64,000 nucleotides of DNA from Armigeres subalbatus (GCF_024139115.2 NC_085140.1:21916035-21980034); one strand, 5' to 3'; shown: positions 44,461 through 57,069, numbered from the stretch's first letter. Numbers and translations are program-made. Notes: generated from the sequence alone by a model not told the origin.

Positions 44461-45021
44461 CACGCTTAAAGTAAATTACACATCGCATGAATAATTTTCA
44501 CACATGACGACGATGACACGAGAGAAAAGCAATCTGTGTGAAAATTATGTGTAAGACATGCACAGTCGCTGTGTAATGTCTTTTATTCTTTTAATATGTG
44601 TAAGAAACTTTGCTTGGAACTGTCAAGTCCATTTTGATCGCCATGATGGTGGATGCGTCCGGCATGCATCGCAAGGAAAATGACTTTTTCTGTGGATTTT
44701 CGTTATGTTTCGATACGATACAACTAAAATGTGCGACTATAAACTTCGCACTTTAGTTTGGTCATATCGAAACAAATGGGGACTCCTCTGAAATAGTATA
44801 AAAATGTTGCGATAATTTTCAATTTACATGAAAAAATATAATTGAGGTTAGGTCCGTTTTCCGACCGCTCTCTCACTGTGTGAAATGAACTCATCGGAAA
44901 TCGTTAACCGTCAATTACACTAAAATGAGTAACATGGCAGATACTCATAATATGTGTTGTTCCAGGTTAGGCCCGTTTTGTGTGAACGAAACACAAAATT
45001 GTGTGAATGACTTTAAGCGTG
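44461..45021. mobile_element. 561-bp TA-flanked MITE, CACGCTTAAAGT ends
   Basis: The left end CACGCTTAAAGTAAATTACA and the right end (inverted CACGCTTAAAGTCATTCACA) are bounded by TA (44459-44460, 45022-45023). ACACATA/TGTGTGAAA words recur inside. Confidence 0.75.
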
Positions 45022-45023
45022 TA

Positions 45024-46266
45024 TCAGGATTTACATCAGGTTGGAAAATTTAAAATAGTAATGTCGATGCAATTAAATGAATAGAAAATAGCTTAATGAT
45101 AGGAATCTGAATGTTTCTCCATAACAATGAATATTTCTTACATAAACTTTGTATTGTCTTAACATCATAGCAAACCAGAAATCAGCCAGGAAAAACGTAG
45201 GATTAAAAAATTAGATTGATCATAAAATGAAATAATAATATTGGACATTTTAGATTCAGATATTTAAATAGAGTTTTTTTTTTTAATTTGTGTTTAAGAA
45301 ATTGTTAAGAGAAGCCAAGGAAAAAGTTTGCTATACTATTGGATAGAAAATATTAAATTAAAATTCTGAGATAAAGAGATATACAGAAGAAAAAAGTAGA
45401 GATTTAGCTAGAAAAGAGAAAAAGAGATTGATAAAAGGAGAAAGCAGATATTGATAGTTAGAGGAAGGATATAGGATTTGTAAGGCAATACTTAACAATT
45501 CTTTTGTAGTTCTATACATACTGTATCTAACAATGACTAAAACACTAATAAGACAAAGTTATATAAGACCTTTATGTTGAAACTTAACAGACAACCGACA
45601 ACAACACAATGACAATAACAGATCTAAAATATAGAAGACAAGTAGTGTTTTACATTAATTATACAACTCACAATAATAGAAATGGCTCAATAAATAATCA
45701 ACGCCTAACGTACATACAAACAATACTGACATACTCAAATTTACATTTTGACTATACTTTGTCCTATGTGACTGACTTGACTGACGAAACCACATTCCTG
45801 AAAGTTTTCGAGAGGATTATGTTAGCTGATTCCCACAGTCCGGTGTTCATTTGGTCAAAGTAGACTAGTTCTTCCGGCATAATCACTTATCAACTTTCAA
45901 AAACCCACCCCGATCATAGCAATCCCAAAGGGGAAAAAAAATTTAACTAGGAAATAGACGCAATGAAGCATTACCATACCATTGATAACTGAATCTTGGA
46001 CCAGACTTTAAAGACTTGAATTTTGAAGAGCGGAATAGAACATGACCATTTGACTACTGAAATTTATGATATCAGACAGTACTGTAAAGGATATGACGCC
46101 ATAATCTTGATCAACCGCCAAAATAATGGAAGCTCTCAGATTAATATGTCGATTTATTGCAATAGTACTTAAATTAATTTATTGTATATTAACGATACCA
46201 TTTAAATTATTCCATGTTGAAACAAAGTCCACTAGTATGGTCCCATCACATTACATCAAAGTGTTA
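45024..46266. other. AT-rich intergenic region
   Basis: No gene or element recognised. An A/G-rich stretch lies around 45360-45470. Confidence 0.4.
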
Positions 46267-46362
46267 TGGCTCGGCTGCGGTGGTGGGCGTGGTGACGCGT
46301 TTTGACAGAGAATACAGAATTACTGTCAAGATGCGCCGTTGCGTTAATCGCTGTCCCGGCCA
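46267..46362. mobile_element. Hairpin MITE, diverged copy of 6795-6880
   Basis: TGGCTCGGC...GCGTTTTGACAG pairs with CTGTCAAGATGCGCC...CGGCCA. It has the same core and spacing as the hairpin at 6795-6880. Confidence 0.55.
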
Positions 46363-46454
46363 ACCATTCGTCAAACTTCTTCGAAGTTATTTATCTAAAA
46401 TTAAATAATTTTGCTGGTATTTCTTTACACTACATTATTCACAAAAATGATACA

Positions 46455-46685
46455 AATCTTAATGAATCGTTATCATAGTTCATATAAAGTATGATAAACG
46501 CAATGATATACTTTGACAAAGTATTTGAAAGATGAACATCGCTACATCTTTACCATCAAATTAATCACAATAACGATATGAATATTCATGAAACGTTATC
46601 AGATTTCTGATAAAGTACGATCTCAACTTTATGATATATTTTGACAACGAATTTTACTGTCGAACATCGCTGCACCTTCATTACG
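46455..46685 (+). repeat. Diverged tandem duplication, about 125-bp unit
   Basis: ATGAATCGTTATCATAG...GAACATCGCTACATCTTT is followed by CATGAAACGTTATCAGA...GAACATCGCTGCACCTTC. Confidence 0.5.
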
Positions 46686-47009
46686 TTTTAGTCCATCGAT
46701 TCATATCGTTGGATACCAAAACACCGATGGATATTTTGCGGTTTGTTTACATCTCAAAATTATGATTTAGAAATTTTCTAAAATGAACGGATGTTGAATG
46801 AAACGACACTCAGATTTCAATTCTAAAAGCCGTAATATAGTTCCAATTTACGAACCAATTAACAGCAGCTGTCATTTTATGTACGCATTGAAGTAAGATG
46901 AATGTGAGAATGGTGTTAAGTAGGAAATAATCCCCTATATGCAAGTAATATGCGAATGAAAATTTCAAGTCTTAGCATGTTGATGCAACTTAGCTGCTTA
47001 CAATCATCA
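46686..47009. other. Spacer
   Basis: Nothing recognised. Confidence 0.35.
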
Positions 47010-47105
47010 TTTCATTGTGTGCTAGTGGTTAAGTTCTCTGGGCAAATTTATAACATCATCACTTCTTCAGGTTCGATTCCCGATTAAGCAAATAAATAAA
47101 CAAAA
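47010..47105 (+). mobile_element. tRNA-derived SINE-like unit
   Basis: A-box-like GTGCTAGTGGTTAAG (about 47019-47033) and a perfect B box GGTTCGATTCC (47070-47080) are followed by an AAATAAATAAAC tail. The acceptor stem does not pair, so it is not a functional tRNA. Confidence 0.5.
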
Positions 47106-48097
47106 ATGTAGAAGCAAACCTCTGAAGAATATATTATTTTGTTTTTGTTGGAAATTTTGACAGGTCGGTAAAGTAGAACTGTAAAAATAAATAACTTTTT
47201 GTTGGTATCAATTGATATCGATATTTTGGAAAAGATCGATAACAATTTTCCGTGTTTTAACTTTTGATTAATTTAAAATTCTTCATGAAATGGCATCGAT
47301 CGCTATCGACGGTTGATATGAAAACCTTTAACGATCTATATGAAGAATTTTCAAGAAAATTGAAGAAATGGTTGGTCGGGTTAGCCTTTACTTGGAGATG
47401 GCATCAGTACCCGTTGTCAACATAGACTACTATTCGGTATTGAATGTCGGCTCCAAGAAAACATTAAATCAACTTTACATGTTAATTATTCGGAAAACAT
47501 TCATGCGCGTGATGAGCTTTCATTTTTATTATTATTTGTTTTTAAACTGACAGACTGCGGGAAGGGAAATGTATCGTAGAGTCCTATAAGAAGAGTAACG
47601 TCATGTGCCACGTTTGACAGGTCTCCTGCTCGTTTGGAACGCGCATTTGTATGGAACTGACAGACGATTCTGTTCCAATTCTGACACTTGACGACACTGT
47701 TATTATAGTCACTGTAATGTATCGGTATGATCACAATACGAACCCAGACCGCAGTGACCTAGTGAGCAATATAGCTTGAGTCGTCTGCTAGTATTGTGTA
47801 TCACATGGAGAGCCCAGCCGAGATACCAGAAAAAAAAGAGACTGGTTTTGGGAAAAAAAAAGTTTTAAGATAAATTCAGATTCACATCAATACAAGCATG
47901 TGTGCACAATATTTAATTTTAATATATCTTTTGATTGTGGTGTATTTTTTACCTGTATTTTAATCAGTTTTGTGTCAAAACCTTATTTATAAACTATTAT
48001 ATTGTGGTTATTCCATCGCCTGGATTTAAATTTGCCTAAAGGTAAAAGGTGTTTACGAATTGAAATGACTGCCGCAAATAAAATGATGCGATACAAT
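47106..48097. other. Intergenic spacer
   Basis: No gene recognised. ATCGATAT-rich words lie around 47205-47330. Confidence 0.4.
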
Positions 48098-48215
48098 TGT
48101 AGGGAGCACGGGTAAACACTTGATTCCATTTCGAGGTACTGGTTTGAAGTGACATTCTTGTAAGTCAATAATTTCCAAGCCTCCTGAGTTTATTGCTTCT
48201 TACAAGTATACTACA
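48098..48215 (-). repeat. 3' LTR (minus-strand element)
   Basis: 118 bp, TG...CA, preceded on the minus strand by the polypurine tract at 48216-48230. Confidence 0.85.
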
Positions 48216-49600
48216 TCTCTCCTTATCTTTACTTAATCAAATTAAAATATAACAATTATTCATTCGACTAATTTTATGACGGAATAGTTTTTTTTAATAA
48301 CTTGGTGAGTGTTGTTCATGTCTTGAATTTTAAATTGGTCCAAGAGTATCTTATTTCTTTTCTCGCCGAACTTCAAATGTCAAACTAACTTGTTTCAATG
48401 TTTTACAATCTGCTTAACTCAGAGCATCTTTGTCAATGTCTGTGTCTACTTTAAACCAAACACCCAATTCATGTTTTCTTGTGTCTCATATATTTGTCGC
48501 TGTTTTATAGTTTTCTAAACTGTTCATAAAACCGAGAAAAGTATATACATCTAATTTTAACTTGTTGCACCGCGATGAATTGCAGTGCTTCCTGTGTTTT
48601 TGAAAAAATGTTTGCTAAGGCATCTGAAACTTATCCTACCTGGCTTTGCTGCACATTGATTGTTAGTATCCATACTGTTTAAGCATTTAATCTTGTTGGT
48701 TTTCCACAGCGGAACTGAGCTTTCACTAAATTATTTCAACAAATCAGTCAGACATAGTACGCCTCGTAATATTTCACTCGCCACCCGTCGTTTTTTTTTT
48801 AGCAGGGAAAACCATTTACATTGAATCAAGTTGATTATCATAGTGCACCCTGAAATTGTTGATGAATGACTACAAACAACAATCTGCATTTAACTATATT
48901 TTTACTAAATATTTTTTTCCATCGGTTATACCAGAAAGACATACCAGCTTAAAAGCCTTCTGAAGCGTCAATTGTTATTCGATAGCGATTATCCATTAGG
49001 TATTTTACCGTCCGGTAGAGACACATTTATGAATAATTTTCCGAACATTTAGATTCCAAAGCAGAAACATATTTTAATAGATACTCGAAATGCACTATAC
49101 TGATCTTTCCACATGTGCCATTGTCAGGTTGGCAGACTTCATTTTCAACGAATTCAGTATTTGTTAAATTGAATTGATTTTCAAATATTTGTTCCAGACT
49201 TAAGTATCCGTTAACTTTTAATGCTGACGCAGACTAGAAATTAGTTCCCTTTGCCTACCTGATCAGACTGGATTTCCTCAAATCTCTGCGCTACAAATAT
49301 ATGTTTTTCTTTGTCGTTGATCCTTACTCAGACAGACTAAAACTAATTTCTCTATGTCTGAGATTTTTCTGGGCAGACTGGAAATAAATTTCCTTTCACC
49401 ACAGTGTTACACTCAGTTCAGCTGTTGGGCATATTTCACTCAACAGATAAATTAAGGCGATATTTTTTCTTTAAAAAATATTTACCGTAGGTATTGGCGA
49501 TGTATAGACGATCTATAGACTGGCTTGCTCTTACTTCCGAATTTATCACCGATATCTCTTCGCCAACTTTAATTTATCTCCAAAATGTTTCGACGTTCTT

Positions 49601-49616
49601 CATCCTCGTCGCCAAT
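49601..49616 (-). promoter_or_regulatory. Putative primer-binding site
   Basis: The minus strand reads ATTGGCGACGAGGATG immediately after the 5' LTR. TTGGCGAC-type sites are common in insect LTR elements. The tRNA primer cannot be named here. Confidence 0.5.
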
Positions 49617-49734
49617 TGTAGGGAGCACGGGTAAACACTTGATTCCATTTCGAGGTACTGGTTGGAAGTGACATTCTTGTAAGTCAATAATTTCCAAGCC
49701 TCCTGAGTTTATTGCTTCTTACAAGTATACTACA
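49617..49734 (-). repeat. 5' LTR (minus-strand element)
   Basis: 118 bp with one mismatch to the other LTR (T/G in the GGTTTGAAG versus GGTTGGAAG segment). Confidence 0.85.
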
Positions 49735-49739
49735 ACGAT

Positions 49740-50450
49740 TAGTGCTATTTATCAAAAGTTTATACGATTGGGCCGGTTTTTACTAGTTTTTTTTAAGCCG
49801 TTTTTATTCGACGAATTATTTTCGAAATTTTGGGACATACGCGGGTTTTTATACGGATTTTCTTATAGTTTTTTACGCGGTTGTTTAAAATGATCGGGAG
49901 ATACGGTACGTCCCCCACGTAAAAACCGACTTAAGTGTATCGACTGAACCGACTTGGAAATGGACGTAAAACGTTTGACGAAACATTTCTTAACTGAAGC
50001 GAATCACGAGGAGAAGCGGCGAACGGCCAATGCGATCTATACATCCGCGTATTTACGTGACCTTGACTATAATAAAAAAAACGCGGAAAATAACTTCAAA
50101 AAAATCCGCGTGAAAACCCACAAAAGATCCCCAAATCAAAATAGCTGCGTAAAAATGAATTACCTACGTGAAAAAAAAGCGTAAATGTTATACATATACC
50201 AGAGCAAGCTATAGCGTGTCAGGGAATTGCCGGAAAAGCCGACCGTTGGATTCAATTCCCAAACTCAGAGAATCAAAATTTCCCCCATGCTAGGCTTTTT
50301 TACTTAATTTGAATTTGAACTTTCAATAAATATGGTAGGGAACAACTGCAACATGAACAACAAAACATAAACAAATCAAATTTTGACAGATATAATTTGT
50401 AGCAAATACATACTACTCTTTTATTTTCGAAAGTAGTATTTACTACTATG
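49740..50450. other. Spacer with CGTAAAAACCG words
   Basis: Several TTTTTACG and ACGTAAAAACC words in both orientations suggest a decayed fold-back element around 49760-50185. No gene is present; the 76-codon frame at 49954 lies in these repeats. Confidence 0.35.
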
Positions 50451-51351
50451 TTTTTTTTTTTTTTTTTTTTTTTTTTTTTCACTTTAAAAATCGTTATAAT
50501 ACATATACATCAAGATTAGAATACAAATACATATTTTCCAAATGTGTGCCTAAAATAGTTTCTCTGGTTCCATCTCCTGTTCCTAAGCAAGTTCTTGAAC
50601 ACGAATATTGATGGATTTTTATAATATTTCATATTGTACAATATTGTTTCCGTTACCAGCCATAAGACTGCTTTCATGTCTTTTCTGTTATTCGCTATGT
50701 GAGTCCCTATAATTTGAGTAGCACAGGTCATATTAATTTTCATCTGGCTTTTAATTATTTGTTCAATCCAATTCCATAATTCTTTAGAATATGAACATTC
50801 TTTGATCCTATGCAGATTCGTATCGTTTTTTTTTTACATATGTCGCAAATATTTTCCGTTTGACCCCTGACTTTATGCTTGCTAAGTTTTTCTTTGTTAG
50901 CATAAATATCATTTAAGATTAGATATAACATTGATTTTGCGTCTGAGCTAAGGAAGTTCTTGCTAAAATTTTCCCAAACGGTAAGCCAAACGGAAATTTC
51001 AATTCAATTTTTGGAACATATTGGTCCTTGACTAACAATGAATCGTATATCAAAGCAACCGTATTCAAATAATCGATGGATTTGTATTGCATAGCGATGT
51101 TAATCCATTCGTTGGTATTCCGGGACAGTTTATGTGTGTATGGACAATTCAGCATAAAATGCATAGTTTCTCTTAACGTCGAGTTTGATCCGTACAAAAT
51201 TTGTTTTATAAACAAGGCTTTTAACTTTTCCTCTACATTTACCAATGTTAAACCACCTTTCTCGAAGGGTAAGAAAAGTTGCCTTGCATCTACTTTGAAA
51301 ATCTGAGGGCCCCAAAAGTAACCAATAACTAGTTTTTTCAATTCTTCTATA
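50451..51351 (-). mobile_element. L1-clade element, 3' half with 29-nt poly(A)
   Basis: The minus strand encodes HIEELKKLVIGYFWGPQIFK, then FLPFEKGGLTLVNVEEKLKA and further C-terminal sequence of an L1-like ORF2. It ends in a pure A29 tract (T run at 50451-50479). It is continuous with 55487-57064 once the 51352-55486 insertion is removed: the junction reads APDRIH joined to IEELKK. Confidence 0.85.
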
Positions 51352-52278
51352 TGGGTCATTCCATATGAAGTGACCGAGAAAAAATGCAAACGTGCAATCG
51401 ACTTTCGTAGAATTAAATGAAATTTTGACCAATTGTTTATGTGTGGGTTATACCCCAAAATCCAAAATTTCGTAGTGATTGGACCTCCCCATGATTAATA
51501 CGACCATCCCCCTTTTCGGACAAATGAATGAAACCCATCATTTTGATTTGTTAATATCTCTGAAACTGTGAGGTCTATAATGAATCTAAGGTAACCATTC
51601 GAAAGAAGAATTTTCAAGGAATTTACAAAAGCATATTTTTTGATGTGCAGTGTTGCCAAATGAACAATTTTTAAGTTTTTGTCCGAAAAATGCATTTTTT
51701 ACCCAATGAGTATAATTTTATTTAAAAAATAACCTCACCAACGTGTTCTTTGGCCATTTTTACATTGGAAACGCTTGAAACCCCGAGGTACTATGTTCCG
51801 ATCTTGAGATACAGGATTTTAAAAATGAAAAGTCCTTTTTTCACTGTGAACATTGAATATTTTTACCAATTTCCGAACATACACACACATTCGCATTGAC
51901 ACATACACACACAGCTCAATTGGTTGCTTCCCCACTTTCCGCATCGCGTTTGAAATTTATATGAAGATTAGCATGGATTTTTTTGCATTCTTGCTCCTAG
52001 CGGCTTTATTTTATCGTTAATTCAATCATCTGACTCAATACGTTAGCATATAGTCTGAAAGATGCCGAAAAAGTTTGCTGAAGAATAAGCATTGCTGGAA
52101 ATTTTACAACGCTTGGGAGTTTGATTGTTGAAATGTTTCTGCCAGCACTATACTACAATTTGTTCCTCAGTCCTAAAAAAATAAAATTTTTGAAATAACG
52201 CTCAATTGAATGATTGGTACATACACGTAGTTTGGCAGTGCTGGCAGAATAAACAATTTTGATCGTCGTTCCAGCAAG

Positions 52279-52548
52279 GATTACTCACAAAAAACTCCAC
52301 ATTATATTCATGAGTTCACACATGGATTTTTGCAATGGGGTTGGCGAAAAGGATTCCATATTTTCGACACATATATTCCATGGGCCCACATGCGTTGCAT
52401 AAGTGTTCACACATACTATCCATCTGGGTCATAGTATCCATGTGTGAATTTGTATGCAATTAGGTATGTGCCGACGCATGATATGCATATTTCAAAATAC
52501 ATGGATTTTTCCCATAAAGTATGTGTCGATTTTCCTGAGTGATCCTTC
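52279..52548. mobile_element. MITE with AAGGATnACTCA ends
   Basis: The left end AAGGATTACTCACAAAAAAC and the inverted right end AAGGATCACTCAGGAAAATC. CACATATTCCATGG and CACATACTATCCAT words recur inside. It is nested in the 4.1-kb TIR element. Confidence 0.6.
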
Positions 52549-52789
52549 TTCTGCAAAGTTTTTCGGCATTCTTAGGGTCAACCTTTAACGCAATATGTCA
52601 CATGGTTTAAGAAAATCTGAATTCTCTAGGAGTATACAAAAATACAAAAAAAAAAAATGGATAGCAAATATTATCCATTTATTTTCAAAATACAGAAAAT
52701 AAAAACATTATCTCAAAGAAGACCATTTTAATGATGTTTGTTTTTGGTCTACTATTTTCATATTTTGACAATATACATACACAGTTGAC

Positions 52790-52890
52790 AATTTTCGATT
52801 CCTTGGTGAGTGACTGAGAGCTCATGGCTGTCGTCAAATCACATTTGGGTGCTGTGAAGTGTGGGTTTAATTCCCGTGGTAGTAAGATAA
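52790..52890 (+). mobile_element. Weak tRNA-derived SINE candidate
   Basis: GGGTTTAATTCCC at 52863-52875 resembles a B box. The A box is poor. Confidence 0.25.
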
Positions 52891-54149
52891 AAACTTTTCG
52901 TGGATAGTTCTCCTGTGGTCGACTAGTATTGACATTAAGCTTTTCTTCTGCCTTGTGTATAACTACAAAATTCGTTTGAAAATTGCATCCAACGTTTTTT
53001 GCCATTTTCAACCCTCTTACCTCCCACTTGTCACAAATAGTCACAAATCACTTACCCTCTTCTTCTGAAAGTACAAGTATCATTTACTTAATGATTTGCC
53101 TTTTTCATACCCTTTTCCCAAAATAACATAGTGAAAGTCTACTTCCTTATGAGCTACTTTATTAATCCCTTTCTCGTACACTAAGCGTTCTTAAACGCTA
53201 TGTGTTCGCTTCGAAATTAACTTTTTATAGAAGACCATAGTGTTGTATACCAATCGATTCAACTTGAGGTGAGTTGATGTCTGTGTGTGTGTGTGCGCAG
53301 AAAAGTTTCATCCACTTTTTAGGCACTTGCCCTTAACCGATTTGCTCACAACATGTTGCATTTTACGGGAAATCCTGTCCCATTGTTTGCTATTTAAATT
53401 TGACTGGTTCGGACTATGGACTCGAAACATATGGTCAAAATACTATTTTCAAAATGCACGAGAAGTGCACCATTCCCGCAAGGTAAATTAATCAAGGTTT
53501 TTTAGATAATCATATCGTTTCCTCTGTCGTAATTGCCTTTCGTATGTCTTTTTTTTTGCTGTTTTTAAGAAAATGTTTGTTTCTATGATTAAAACACGAG
53601 TCTTTCGGTGAACTTAATCTAACGTTATTTTGTAAGAATAGAATAGTAAAAAAAAAGATTTCGGCTCCGTAACGCTTAACAGCATATGAGCCGAAAGCTT
53701 TTGAAATTAATTAATGATCTATAAAATTAAAAAAAAATCTTTCCATAGCAGGTGAAATACTATAGTACCTATGTGAGTAATAGTTTAATAGTACGCTTTA
53801 CAACAATACAGAAAAGTTATTTATTAGGCAAAGATATTAACAATTTACTGGAGTGGGGGTGAATTCATTTCTTTTCAAAGGTAAAAGAAACGAAATTTGC
53901 TCTAATCCCACTTCGAAGAAATGCTAATAACTTAGCCGGGCAAACTCTAATCTTCTCGCGGTTTTCTGCATAACATTCTGTATTAAATTCTTCAAGATCT
54001 GAATGAGTATCATAGTTCTTCTTCGTAAGTTGTGCCGTCCAACTGCAATTCACTGTTTTTGGATGTTTCTGCATACATTTTTGCATATAAACTTCCAACG
54101 AGTTTAGCACCGCCCAAACGTTGACCGAATTGGCTAAAATTTTGTCCAG
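52891..54149. other. Interior of the 4.1-kb element
   Basis: No gene recognised. There is a short GT microsatellite at 53282-53294. 53640-53710 shares TAACGCTTAACAGCATATGA-like words with 35335-35375 inside the 34740 hAT. Confidence 0.4.
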
Positions 54150-54241
54150 AGCATCAGGGGATAAAATAGAACCGAATGAGAGGGCGGCCCATCAAAAAAA
54201 TTGAAAAAAGTTTTTCCCATACTAATTTGAGCCACCCTATT
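54150..54241. repeat. Inverted counterpart of the 37699-37800 repeat
   Basis: GAGAGGGCGGCCCATCAAAA and CCCATACTAATTTGAGCCAC mirror the 37.7-kb copy. Confidence 0.55.
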
Positions 54242-55486
54242 GGGTATGCATAACAAAATCTTATGTGATTGATAAGCTCCATATGAATCATATTACATTC
54301 AAAACTCTATAACTCGAGAACGGCTCATAGTACCTTGGGGTTTCAAGTGTTTCTTATGCAAAATTCTCTGGAGAACACGATGCTGGTGTTATTTTCCAAA
54401 TAAAAATATACTCATTGGCAGAAAAATACAATTTTATACTTAAAACGCAAAAACAATGCAGATGGCAACACTTCTACGTTTGGAGAATTCTCTTCAAAAT
54501 GCATAAAAAGAAGTTATTTGTAGCTTTAAAACTGTCCGAGATATGAGTCGTTCAAAAATATGGTTTTAAAACGGGGGGTGCTCGCATTTGCCGAGGGGTT
54601 GTCCAATCATCAAATAAATTTGGATTTTCACATATAATCGGTAGATAAACAAATCCACAAAATTTGATAAATCTCGGGTACTTTTTCAAAACGACGTATG
54701 TCGCAAATTGTAAACAAACCCGTTTTCAACAGCATATGGCATCAAATTCATCTAAAAATGTGTATATCTTCAAAGCTACATGAAAATGTGTAAATGTAAA
54801 TCAATATTTTGCAAAACGGTGTAACATCATTGTTGAAAATATTGCACATACACCGCTTAGCAGAAAATGTACTTTAAAAAGTTTTTCGAACAACTAAATA
54901 GTTTAAAACGTGCATCTGCTTGTACTTTTCATCACTGATTTCAAAATTAAGCATGTCGCTTTAATATTCTGATTTTCGTTAAGAAAAACATTTTACGTTG
55001 TTTTTCTGCAGCAAATGTTGTTACGTCGTGTTGTAAGTGTTGCAATTTTTTTGTCGCATGTGCGTGAAACGTTTCAACTTGACGCAACATTTCGACGTAT
55101 CAACAATGCAGCGTACGGAGTAGCGTAACATTTCGACGAAAGTAGCATAACCTCGGTCATACTGACGTATCAAAACGACGTATGTGATTTATCTGCTGCA
55201 GAACGTTGTAACATATATTTTTTACCAAAATAACTGAAATGTTCACACGCAGTGCAGATTTCAAGGTCAGTGACGATGAACCTTTTCATAATGTATCGTT
55301 GAGGTGTATTCAATTGCAATAAAAATGATTAGTTTCTAAATAGGAATAAAAATGAAATCTGAAAACTTTCAAGCTCATTTTCTCAGCTTGATCAAAATGT
55401 TACATACGCCGATTTGAAAAAGTTCCCGAGAAATATTGGTGTAAGTCGATTACAAGTGGTTCGGTCACTTGGTATGGAATGACCCA

Positions 55487-57064
55487 TATGGATTCTGTCC
55501 GGTGCTAAAATTTGTCCTACATACCAGAGTTTACTTAATATAAAGGTATTGATAATCCAAACTTTCTGAATAATATTTAGATTTCTAATCCCTATCGATC
55601 CCAAAGCACATTTGCATCGGGTTATCAAAGTTCTGTAATTATTATCTGTCATTTCCTTCCAATTTTGTTCGAATATAACGCCTAATATTTTTAACTGCCT
55701 TTCCTTTTTAATTTTCTGTGGTCCTATCATAATATTATTAATTCTTAGAAATCTCGATTTTTTTAGATTCAATTTGATACCGAACGTTGTTCCATATTCA
55801 TCTGCTATTTTTAAGACTGTATCGAATTCTAAATCTGTTCTTATAATAATCGTAACATCATCTGCGTATGCAATTATTTTAATGAATTCACTGTCAATAA
55901 GAATTCCAGTTATTGACTGATAGACTTGTCTAATGAACGGTTCTAGATATAAAACAAATAATAGCATAGATAAGGGACAGCCTTGTCTAACTGATTTTTC
56001 AACCTTGAAGCTGTTTGTTAGATGTCCATTGAATAATACCCTCGACGAAGCATTTCGATATAATTTTTTTATGCAATTCACTAACTGCGATGGGATATTG
56101 TACGCTTCTAACACTTGCCATAGTCTGTTGTGATTTACATTATCAAATGCTTTTTCCATATCTAAACTAAAAATTGCTGTCTTGAATCTTTTCGACCCAT
56201 TTCCTTTAGCTACTATAGTTCTCAACTTATCAAGACTTTCAATTCAAGACTTGCTGGCGACGCATGATGTTTGTCCTTGCTCTATCACTTTTCCTAAAAC
56301 CTTTTGAATGCGATTGGCAATAATTTTAGTGAAAATTTTGTAATCGCAGTTCAAAAGGCTAATAGGTCGATATCCTGAGATGTTTTTAGAACAACCTGAT
56401 TTTGGAATCAATGTTATATACCCTTCGCAAAATCCAGAAGGGGGAATAACATCGCCATGCAATAATTCATTGAAAAGTTTCAGCATATCATTTTTTAGCA
56501 AATCAAAATGTTTCATATAAAATTGATAGTTTATGCCATCAGGCCCCGGTGTTTTTTCTTCGTACAACTTAGAACAACTTGTTTTAGCTCATCTTCGTTA
56601 ATATTCTGTATCAAATTATTAGAATCTTGTTCTCCTAGCTTCTTGTTTATGTACTCAAGAGATTCACAATGATCTTCAGCAATATTTTGCTTTGCGAAAT
56701 TTTTTGAGAATTGTTGGAAAATATACTTTTTTAAATCATTTGTACCACTAATGATCATATTGCCATCATACATTCCTGTTATAGTTTTGCTTTTAAACTT
56801 TTATGACGAGCTATGATTTGATAAATATTGACTTTTTCTTCATTCATGATACTGTTAGCAGATAGCCTCTCTTCCATATGCTTCATTTTTTATTTTCGAT
56901 TTTATATCTTAGAGCTTTAGTAAAATTCATTTCGATCCTTACGTCTTCATTCTCATTCTGTTGATTTGACAGTTCTATCAATGGCCTATAACGTTCAGAT
57001 TTCCTCTCAGCTATGTCACGATTGAAGTTAATACTTTTCCTTTTATAAAACTGTTTAACTTTTG
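55487..57064 (-). pseudogene. L1-clade ORF2 reverse transcriptase, 5' half
   Basis: Read on the minus strand from about 57060 down: a linker (DELKQVVLSCTKKK), KTPGPDGINYQFY, GYRPISLLNCDYKIFTKIIA, a stop near 56243, then SLDMEKAFDNVNHNRLW, SVRQGCPLSMLLF, IIAYADDVTIII (the catalytic YADD is intact), LNLKKSRFL and FILSKLWYVGQILAPDRIH. The domain order is that of L1 ORF2. Damage is moderate: one stop within RT, frameshifts upstream, and the big insertion at 51352-55486. The endonuclease is absent; the copy is cut off at about 57065, where satellite-linked sequence begins. Confidence 0.85.
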
Positions 57065-57069
57065 TTTAA

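Larger units (their letters stand above)
48098..49734 (-). mobile_element. Compact LTR retrotransposon, non-coding, minus strand
   Basis: Direct repeats 48098-48215 and 49617-49734 are each 118 bp, start TGTAG and end CTACA, and differ at one position. Flanks ACAAT (48093-48097) and ACGAT (49735-49739) are a 5-bp target duplication with one change. On the minus strand the sequence just inside the 49617 repeat (ATTGGCGACGAGGATGAAGA) resembles a primer-binding site, and a purine tract AAAGATAAGGAGAGA abuts the other repeat. The 1.4-kb interior has no gag or pol. It fits a non-autonomous (TRIM/LARD-like) element that moved recently with borrowed proteins. Confidence 0.85.
51352..55486. mobile_element. 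4.1-kb TIR element inserted into L1
   Basis: The ends are TGGGTCATTCCATATGAAGT and the inverted TGGGTCATTCCATACCAAGT. TA at 51350-51351 and 55487-55488 is the target duplication, proved by restoration of the L1 reading frame when the element and one TA are removed. Diverged inverted arms run deeper; the words CTCGGGGTTTCAAGCG (complement) near 51780 and CTTGGGGTTTCAAGTG near 54340 correspond. No transposase was recognised. Confidence 0.8.

Noticed and set aside
45609..45863. 84-codon plus-strand frame in AT-rich spacer
   Set aside because: No similarity, no splice context, and a composition like that of neighbouring non-coding DNA.
47010..47105. Functional tRNA gene
   Set aside because: The A/B-box-like words are present but no acceptor stem pairs and an AT-rich tail follows; a SINE remnant fits better. 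The same applies to 11390-11612, 30530-30695 and 58520-58700.
50300..50482. Minus-strand frame starting with a lysine run
   Set aside because: It is the translation of the L1 poly(A) tail (T29 at 50451-50479).
53865..54110. 81-codon minus-strand frame with dispersed Cys and His
   Set aside because: No domain spacing matches a known zinc finger, and it lies inside the 4.1-kb TIR element; probably chance.
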